Assembly (NCBI GenBank): GCA_947492475.1 | Contig: CANLNM010000015.1 | Coordinates: 1-44,392, forward strand | DNA length: 44,392 nucleotides | DNA from: an uncultured Paracoccaceae bacterium | GTDB lineage: Bacteria > Pseudomonadota > Alphaproteobacteria > Rhodobacterales > Rhodobacteraceae | Reading direction: 5' to 3' | Shown here: positions 39,844 to 44,392 of the stretch, piece after piece | Layout of the letters: every line of letters begins with the position of its first letter | Position numbering within the stretch: position 1 is the stretch's first letter | Program-made: the position numbers and the translations under genes | Notes under the pieces: model-generated | What the model was told of the DNA's origin: nothing | Seen by the model: only the letters and a program-made list of their open reading frames with translations | The model's database searches: none

Positions 39844-42179
39844 GTTGTGTCTCCTTGATGAGGGGGGCGCATGGGCGCAAATCGTGGCGGGTCAAAGACG
39901 CGGATATCCGGCAATGCACCCGTCCATTTTTCAACCGATACCAACGCGGTATGTGCGATGTTGCCCTGCGCCAGCTCTGACGTGCCTTTGTCGATTGTCA
40001 GCATGTTGGGATTTCCATGCACATCCAGGCGCCCTGCCCCGGTTGTTTGGATATCCAGCCATGCTCCGGTTGGCAGAACAACCACATCACGCCGCATTTG
40101 CGCATCCGTTTTCACCGCCGACAGGCAGGCCCCGCGCATATTAAACAGCCGCACGATGTCGCCGTCTTGCAGCCCCAGCGCCGCACATGTGTCCGGGTGC
40201 AGATGACAGGGTTCGCGGCCCTGAATTTTGCGCGCACGGCTTTCTGATCCGTTGTCCAACTGACTGTGTAGGCGCGTGTTTGGCTGATTGGAAATCAGAT
40301 GCAATTGGCCGGGTTTTGCGGCGCCCAGCCATTCCTGCGGGGCAAACCATTTTGGATGACCGGCACAATCAGGCAGGTTCATCTGGGCGATCTGTTGGCT
40401 AAAGAGTTCGATCCTACCGCTCGGAGTCGCAAGTGGGTTTTTGACAGGATCGGTGATGAAGTCTTTGAATAGAATGCGCGACTGTTCCTGGTCAGGGATG
40501 ACAAAATGGCCCGTCTGTTGAAATGTTTCATAGGACGGCAGCTCAAAGCCTTCGGACTGGGCCACGGCCTGACATTGGGTCCACATCCAGTGTTTCCAAC
40601 CGTTTTCGTCACGTCCTTCGGTGAATTGGTCCCGCAATCCCAACCGCTGGGATAAGGCGCTGAAAATGTCGTGGTCATGTCGCGCCTCGCCAAGGGGGGG
40701 CATCAATTGGCGCATGGCAATCAGGTTTGGATCCCGGCGGTTTAGAAACAGATCCTCACGTTCAAGCGGCGAAGTCGCGGGCAAAACAATATCCGCACGA
40801 CGGGCGGTTGCGGTCCAGCTGTGATCCTGCACGATCACCGTTTCAGGTTTCTGCCACGCGGTTTCCAGCTGGTTCAAATCCTGATGATGATGGAACGGAT
40901 TGCCACCGGCCCAATAGACCAGTTTGATGTCGGGATAATGCCGCGTTTCCCCCCGATACCGATAAGTCGCGCCCGGGCTTTGCAACATATCCGCGATCCG
41001 AGAAACGGGAATGAAATCTTTGACCGGGTTGCGGCCCTGCGGCATGGCGGGCCAGCTGATAAATCGCTTGGGTCGGCCGGGTGGTGCCGTTGACCCATAC
41101 CCAAATCCAAAACCCAGACCCGGCTGGCCGATCTGCCCTAATAGGCAGGCCAGCGCCAAGGCGCACCAGATCGGTTGTTCGCCGTGGTCTGATCGTTGCA
41201 CCCCCCAAGCGACAGAAATCATCACCCGATGCGCGGCCAATTTGCGGGCCAGGGACCGGATATCGCCCGGCGCGATGTCACAGATATCTGCCGCCCAATC
41301 TGGGGATTTGGCGATGCCGTCAGATTGGCCCGTGACATAGTTGATAAAAACGTCCGCGCCGGTTGTGTATCGATCCAGAAAGTCCTGATCCTGCAGGTCA
41401 TTGCGGACCAATTCATAGGCCAGCGCCAGCATCAAAGCCACATCCGTGCCCGGTCGGATGGACAGCCAAGTTGTGCTATTTTGGCTCTGATAATCGGACC
41501 TAAGCGGCGATACATTGATCGTTTGCATGCCATTCTCTGCGGCTTGGCTGACCCAATCGTCCACCTCGTGCGTCCACGTTCCCCCCGACGCAATCTGCGC
41601 GGTGCGGCCGGAAACCCCGCCAAAGGCCAAAAGCAACGTGCAATTATCCGCGATCAGGGGCCAACTGGTTGCGTTTTCTTCGGTCTCTTTGTTGGTCATG
41701 CCGGTGATATAGGGAAACAGAACCTCGGCGGCGGCATGTGAATAGGTGTCTTTTTGGCCGACATATCCGCCCGCGAGGTTCAAAAACCGTCGCAATTGCG
41801 AATGGCAATGATGAAACCGCCCCGCGCTGGCCCAGCCATAAGAACCGCCAAAAATCGCGGTGTTTCCATGATCCCGCGCAATGCGGGCAATTTCAGCGGC
41901 GGCCATATCCAGCGCTTCGTCCCAAGGCACAGCCACAAACGCATCGTCATTGCGCGCCGCCCCTGCATCCCCGTTTAGCCAGCCCGCGCGCACAGCCGGT
42001 TGCAAAATGCGGGTGCGTTTGTCCTGCATCGCCGATTGCCAGCCGCGGCCAATAACCGATGGTGTTGTGTCGCTTGGATTGGGCACCAGCTGTGCGCCAT
42101 CCTTTGAATCGCGGATTTCATAGCCGCCCCAATGCGCCACGGTTTTTAACGTTTTTGAGCGGCCGTCGTGATGCGTCAT
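39840..42179 (-). CDS. Molybdopterin oxidoreductase, BisC/TorZ/DMSO-reductase type
   Basis: A 779-residue bis-MGD molybdoenzyme. There is no N-terminal Fe-S Cys motif and no Tat signal, so it resembles cytoplasmic BisC (biotin/methionine sulfoxide reductase; about 777 residues). TAIFGGSYGWASAGRFHHCH contains the segment where the family's Mo-binding Ser lies (about Ser118). Other landmarks are AWGVQRSDHGEQPIWC, YWAGGNPFHHHQDLN, PATSPLERED and, near the C-terminus, LISNQPNTRLHSQLDNGS. I chose ATG 42179; the GTG at 42191 would overlap the operator candidate. First gene of the five-gene SorC operon. A sulfoxide or N-oxide reductase is the family expectation; why it sits with sugar enzymes is unclear. 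No cofactor or electron-donor partner genes are on the plasmid. Confidence 0.9.
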   Translation of the reverse strand: MTHHDGRSKTLKTVAHWGGYEIRDSKDGAQLVPNPSDTTPSVIGRGWQSAMQDKRTRILQPAVRAGWLNGDAGAARNDDAFVAVPWDEALDMAAAEIARIARDHGNTAIFGGSYGWASAGRFHHCHSQLRRFLNLAGGYVGQKDTYSHAAAEVLFPYITGMTNKETEENATSWPLIADNCTLLLAFGGVSGRTAQIASGGTWTHEVDDWVSQAAENGMQTINVSPLRSDYQSQNSTTWLSIRPGTDVALMLALAYELVRNDLQDQDFLDRYTTGADVFINYVTGQSDGIAKSPDWAADICDIAPGDIRSLARKLAAHRVMISVAWGVQRSDHGEQPIWCALALACLLGQIGQPGLGFGFGYGSTAPPGRPKRFISWPAMPQGRNPVKDFIPVSRIADMLQSPGATYRYRGETRHYPDIKLVYWAGGNPFHHHQDLNQLETAWQKPETVIVQDHSWTATARRADIVLPATSPLEREDLFLNRRDPNLIAMRQLMPPLGEARHDHDIFSALSQRLGLRDQFTEGRDENGWKHWMWTQCQAVAQSEGFELPSYETFQQTGHFVIPDQEQSRILFKDFITDPVKNPLATPSGRIELFSQQIAQMNLPDCAGHPKWFAPQEWLGAAKPGQLHLISNQPNTRLHSQLDNGSESRARKIQGREPCHLHPDTCAALGLQDGDIVRLFNMRGACLSAVKTDAQMRRDVVVLPTGAWLDIQTTGAGRLDVHGNPNMLTIDKGTSELAQGNIAHTALVSVEKWTGALPDIRVFDPPRFAPMRPPHQGDTT

Positions 42180-42189
42180 AAGATAATTC

Positions 42190-42221
42190 ACTTTTACATT
42201 TGTAAACTAATATGTCATATG
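42190..42221. promoter_or_regulatory. Candidate SorC operator, copy 2 (divergent promoter)
   Basis: Second copy of the 32-base element, 26 of 32 matches with 35521-35552, in the 95-bp gap between the divergent molybdoenzyme and transketolase genes. TTTAC-ATTT-GTAAA (42193-42206) is a perfect inverted repeat inside it. TTTACA with a 17-base spacer to CATATG could be the transketolase promoter. One bound repressor could silence both directions. Confidence 0.65.
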
Positions 42222-42274
42222 TTACGCAATTGGACAATATCGAATTCCTCATTTTTTGAATAGGAGGTCGCGCA

Positions 42275-43201
42275 ATGCGCAACGAAAAGACCACTGAAGA
42301 GGTCGCACTGGGCATCCGTCGCCGTGTTTTTGAACATTCCATGCGAAACAATGGGGGCTATCTGTCTCAGGCGTGTTCAGCGGGCGAACAGCTGGCTTGG
42401 CTTTATAACGAAGAGCTGAACCTGGGCGCGCCAACATTGCCGATGATCCCTAAAGATTTCGAAGGCGTCCCCTCTGCGAGCAACCCAGATTACCACACAG
42501 GTGCAGGGTATAACGGCCCGGCCACCCCGGAATTTGATCGTCTGTTTATTGCCCCGGCGCATTACGCATTGGTCGCCTATGCAACATTGATCGAAGTGGG
42601 TCGAATGGCCCCCGAAGGGCTGGATATGTTTAACAAAGACGGCTCTAGCGTGGAAATGATCGGCGCAGAACACAGCCCCGGCATGGAGGTGCATAACGGC
42701 ACATTGGGCATCGGCCTATCCACCGGCGCGGGGCTGGCTTATGGGCGCAAACTGCGGGGCGATGCGGGCCGTACATGGGTCTTTATGTCAGATGGCGAAG
42801 TGCAAGAAGGCCAAACCTGGGAAGCCGTGCAATCGGCCGCCCATCATGGCATCGACAACCTGTTTGCCATCATGGATGTGAATGATCAGCAATGTGACGG
42901 CGCGATGGACAGCGTGATGGAAGTCGGTGATATCAAAACCAAATTCCAGAACTTTGGCGCGGCCTGTATCGAAATTGACGGGCATGATTTGACCGCAATG
43001 CGCGACGCCGCCCGTGAAAAACACGACGGCAAACCGCTGATTATTCTGGCCCGCACCAATCCCTATAACGCGATGCCAATCCTACAAGAGCGGTTCCCCC
43101 GTCTGCATTATGTCCGGTTCAAATCCGAAGACGAACGCGCCCGCATGAATGTATCGATTGCCAAAGATCTTGGTGTCGATCCCGTTGAATACGCACATTA
43201 A
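42275..43201 (+). CDS. Transketolase, N-terminal subunit
   Basis: A 308-residue thiamine-diphosphate-binding half of a split transketolase. The ThDP signature is MSDGEVQEGQTWEAVQSAAH...NDQQCDG (the GDG...N pattern with SDGE). SAGEQLAWLY, AEHSPGMEVHNGTLGIGLST and HYALVAYATLIEVG match N-subunit enzymes. TAGGAGGTCGCGCA precedes the ATG, a strong ribosome site. Split transketolases occur in sugar and sulfosugar catabolic operons as well as in ordinary pentose metabolism. Divergent from the SorC operon across a shared operator candidate, and followed by the C-terminal subunit after 12 bases. Confidence 0.93.
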   Translation: MRNEKTTEEVALGIRRRVFEHSMRNNGGYLSQACSAGEQLAWLYNEELNLGAPTLPMIPKDFEGVPSASNPDYHTGAGYNGPATPEFDRLFIAPAHYALVAYATLIEVGRMAPEGLDMFNKDGSSVEMIGAEHSPGMEVHNGTLGIGLSTGAGLAYGRKLRGDAGRTWVFMSDGEVQEGQTWEAVQSAAHHGIDNLFAIMDVNDQQCDGAMDSVMEVGDIKTKFQNFGAACIEIDGHDLTAMRDAAREKHDGKPLIILARTNPYNAMPILQERFPRLHYVRFKSEDERARMNVSIAKDLGVDPVEYAH

Positions 43202-43213
43202 GGAGCCTGAGAC

Positions 43214-44218
43214 ATGGTAGAAATGGTATCCCGCCCCTACGCCTCGGCCTTTGAAAAATTCGCCGCCGGAAACAAAGACATCCTGTGCCTCAGCGCTGAT
43301 TTGACGTCGTCCTGTGAAATTGACGGTTTTCGCGATCGCCACCCGGATCAGTTCCTGTCGATGGGTATGGCCGAACAAAACATGCTGAGCTTTGCCGGGG
43401 GGCTGGGTCTGGCTGGGTTTCGCCCGTTTATCCATACCTTTGGGGTGTTTATGTATCGCCGCCCTTATGATCAGCTGATGGCGTCTATTGCCTATCCCCG
43501 GCGCAAGGTCCGGCTGATGGGGTTTTTGCCCGGGGTCACCACACCCGGCGGCATGACGCACCAATCAATAGAAGACATTTCCGTCATGCGGTCGATCCCG
43601 AATATGACCATCCTTGAAACCGGTGATGCCACCGAAGTTGAGAGCATCTGCGAAGCCGCAGACAGTATCGATGGCCCCGTTTGGTGCCGGGTTCTGCGCG
43701 GATCCGTGCCGCGATTGTTTGACACCCCAATCAAGGTCGGCGAAATGCGCGAATTGTCCTCAGGCAATGACATCCTTGTGGTCACATCCGGCATCTGCAC
43801 AGAAGAGGCAATGCGCGCGCGTTCTGCGTTGCAAAAGGCAGGCCTGTCGATCCGTCACCTGCATTTGCACACGATCAAACCCTTTGATTCCAAGGCTTTG
43901 CTGGATCACATTTCATCTGTGAAACACGGTGTGGTTACGCTTGAAAATCACGTCACCGAAGGCGGCATCGGATCATTGGTTGCCGAAACGATGGCCGATG
44001 CGGGTGTTGGCAAACGTCTTGTGCGGTTGGGTCTGAACGACACCTACGCCCATGGCGGATCGCGGCCCTATCTGATGCGGTATTACGGTCTGGATGCAAC
44101 GGCCATGGTGCGCGGCATTGAATCCTTGATGCAGCAGGAATTCGGGATCTCAGAAAGCGATCTGGACACCGCCCGTGTCGAAGATGTGCATTCGTTGGTC
44201 AAAGCAGAAGCGTTATAA
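43214..44218 (+). CDS. Transketolase, C-terminal subunit
   Basis: A 334-residue partner containing the pyrimidine-binding and C-terminal domains. MGMAEQNMLSFAGGLGLAGF carries the catalytic Glu that activates ThDP. FIHTFGVFMYRRPYDQLMAS, and TTPGGMTHQSIEDISVMRSI with its substrate-binding His, follow. The third domain has TSGICTEEAMRARSALQKAG and LENHVTEGGIGSLVAE. AAGGAGCCTGAGAC gives its ribosome site. Together with the upstream subunit it should transfer two-carbon ketol units between sugar phosphates, feeding the pathway product into central metabolism. Confidence 0.93.
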   Translation: MVEMVSRPYASAFEKFAAGNKDILCLSADLTSSCEIDGFRDRHPDQFLSMGMAEQNMLSFAGGLGLAGFRPFIHTFGVFMYRRPYDQLMASIAYPRRKVRLMGFLPGVTTPGGMTHQSIEDISVMRSIPNMTILETGDATEVESICEAADSIDGPVWCRVLRGSVPRLFDTPIKVGEMRELSSGNDILVVTSGICTEEAMRARSALQKAGLSIRHLHLHTIKPFDSKALLDHISSVKHGVVTLENHVTEGGIGSLVAETMADAGVGKRLVRLGLNDTYAHGGSRPYLMRYYGLDATAMVRGIESLMQQEFGISESDLDTARVEDVHSLVKAEAL

Positions 44219-44236
44219 TCAGGTTCTTTCCCTGAT

Positions 44237-44268
44237 CGGTCGCGCTCTAGGGGGCGCGGCCGTTTTTT
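44237..44268 (+). terminator. Intrinsic terminator after transketolase genes
   Basis: CGGTCGCGC (44237-44245) pairs with GCGCGGCCG (44254-44262, one G-T pair) across an 8-base loop and is followed by six T. It separates the transketolase genes from the FGE gene, which starts 34 bases later and would need its own weak promoter or read-through. Confidence 0.85.
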
Positions 44269-44301
44269 GACAAACCACACACCGCATGCCACTTCGGGTA
44301 A

Positions 44302-44392
44302 ATGCAAAAAACATCTTTTGACATCATCTGGTTTGACGGCGGCAAAAGCCATATCGGCACCAACCAGCCTGAAATCAAAACCGACGGCGAAA
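44302..44392 (+). CDS. Formylglycine-generating enzyme, start across the circular join
   Basis: ATG at 44302 opens the frame MQKTSFDIIWFDGGKSHI that continues, after the 77-base overlap is merged, into 2-847. It provides the first residues of the 286-residue FGE. The ribosome site is weak (CGGGTA). Because 44316-44392 duplicates 1-77, only 44302-44315 is unique to this end. Confidence 0.88.
   Translation, partial: MQKTSFDIIWFDGGKSHIGTNQPEIKTDGE
44316..44392. repeat. Terminal direct repeat, right copy (circular overlap)
   Basis: Identical over 77 bases to positions 1-77. It should be counted once when the sequence is circularised. Confidence 0.93.

Noticed and set aside
39840-42179. Respiratory DMSO or TMAO reductase of the periplasm
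   Set aside because: No Tat signal, no Fe-S subunit and no membrane anchor gene nearby; the protein looks cytoplasmic and is coupled to sugar genes.
1-44392. Prophage, integrative element, CRISPR array, toxin-antitoxin or defence system
   Set aside because: No integrase, structural phage genes, repeat-spacer pattern, or small paired toxin-antitoxin frames were seen on either strand.
1-44392. Terminal repeats as a linear replicon or transposon ends
   Set aside because: They are direct, exact, 77 bases long, and join a continuous reading frame, so an assembly overlap of a circle explains them better.

Overview
The window is a complete small circular replicon. Bases 1-77 are repeated exactly as the last 77 bases (44316-44392), so the ends join into a circle of 44,315 bp, and one gene (a formylglycine-generating enzyme) reads across the join. 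The replicon carries a classic repABC replication/partition operon (10999-14653), which points to an alphaproteobacterial plasmid. The catabolic content (BCCT, TTT, TRAP and NitT/TauT transporters, choline sulfatase, aerobic sugar-acid enzymes) and a moderate GC content judged by eye fit a marine Rhodobacterales (roseobacter-type) host. I see no rRNA, tRNA, insertion sequence, integrase, relaxase, type IV secretion, toxin-antitoxin or CRISPR array. The molecule appears to consist only of maintenance genes and catabolic gene blocks.

Layout around the circle. (1) Sulfate-ester block, 44302-9815: the FGE that activates Cys-type sulfatases, a divergent arylsulfatase-type enzyme with its LysR regulator, a BCCT transporter, a choline-sulfatase-like enzyme (betC), a second paralogous BCCT transporter and a second LysR regulator. 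Choline-O-sulfate or related osmolyte esters are the likely substrates. (2) An SDR oxidoreductase, then repA-repB-repC with two identical 16-bp palindromic parS-type sites and a probable antisense RNA between repB and repC. (3) A GntR regulator divergent from a long operon at 16066-27008: TctC-TctB-TctA tricarboxylate-type uptake, an isopropylmalate/tartrate-dehydrogenase-like enzyme, an Asp/Glu-racemase-fold protein, a DUF1537 (OtnK-type) kinase, an OtnC-type decarboxylase/aldolase, an RraA-like protein, an AbrB-family membrane protein and an aconitase. This looks like a four-carbon acid-sugar route ending in dihydroxyacetone phosphate, but with unusual extra enzymes. (4) A GntR/UTRA regulator, an amidohydrolase (lactonase-type), an SMP-30/gluconolactonase-type protein and a TRAP transporter (DctQ-DctM-DctP). 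(5) A block at 32882-44218: a NitT/TauT-family ABC transporter, and a five-gene operon (molybdopterin oxidoreductase, FGGY kinase, Zn-dependent dehydrogenase, AraD-like epimerase, SorC regulator) divergent from a two-subunit transketolase.

The most informative new signal is a near-identical ~32-bp sequence found only upstream of the ABC transporter (35521-35552) and in the divergent promoter between the molybdoenzyme operon and the transketolase genes (42190-42221). It is probably the SorC operator. It ties the transporter, the sugar-type enzymes, the molybdoenzyme and the split transketolase into one regulon whose substrate is not obvious. A similar but weaker shared element links the first GntR gene with the TTT operon. 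Functions below come from reading motifs and family resemblance; no database search was run.
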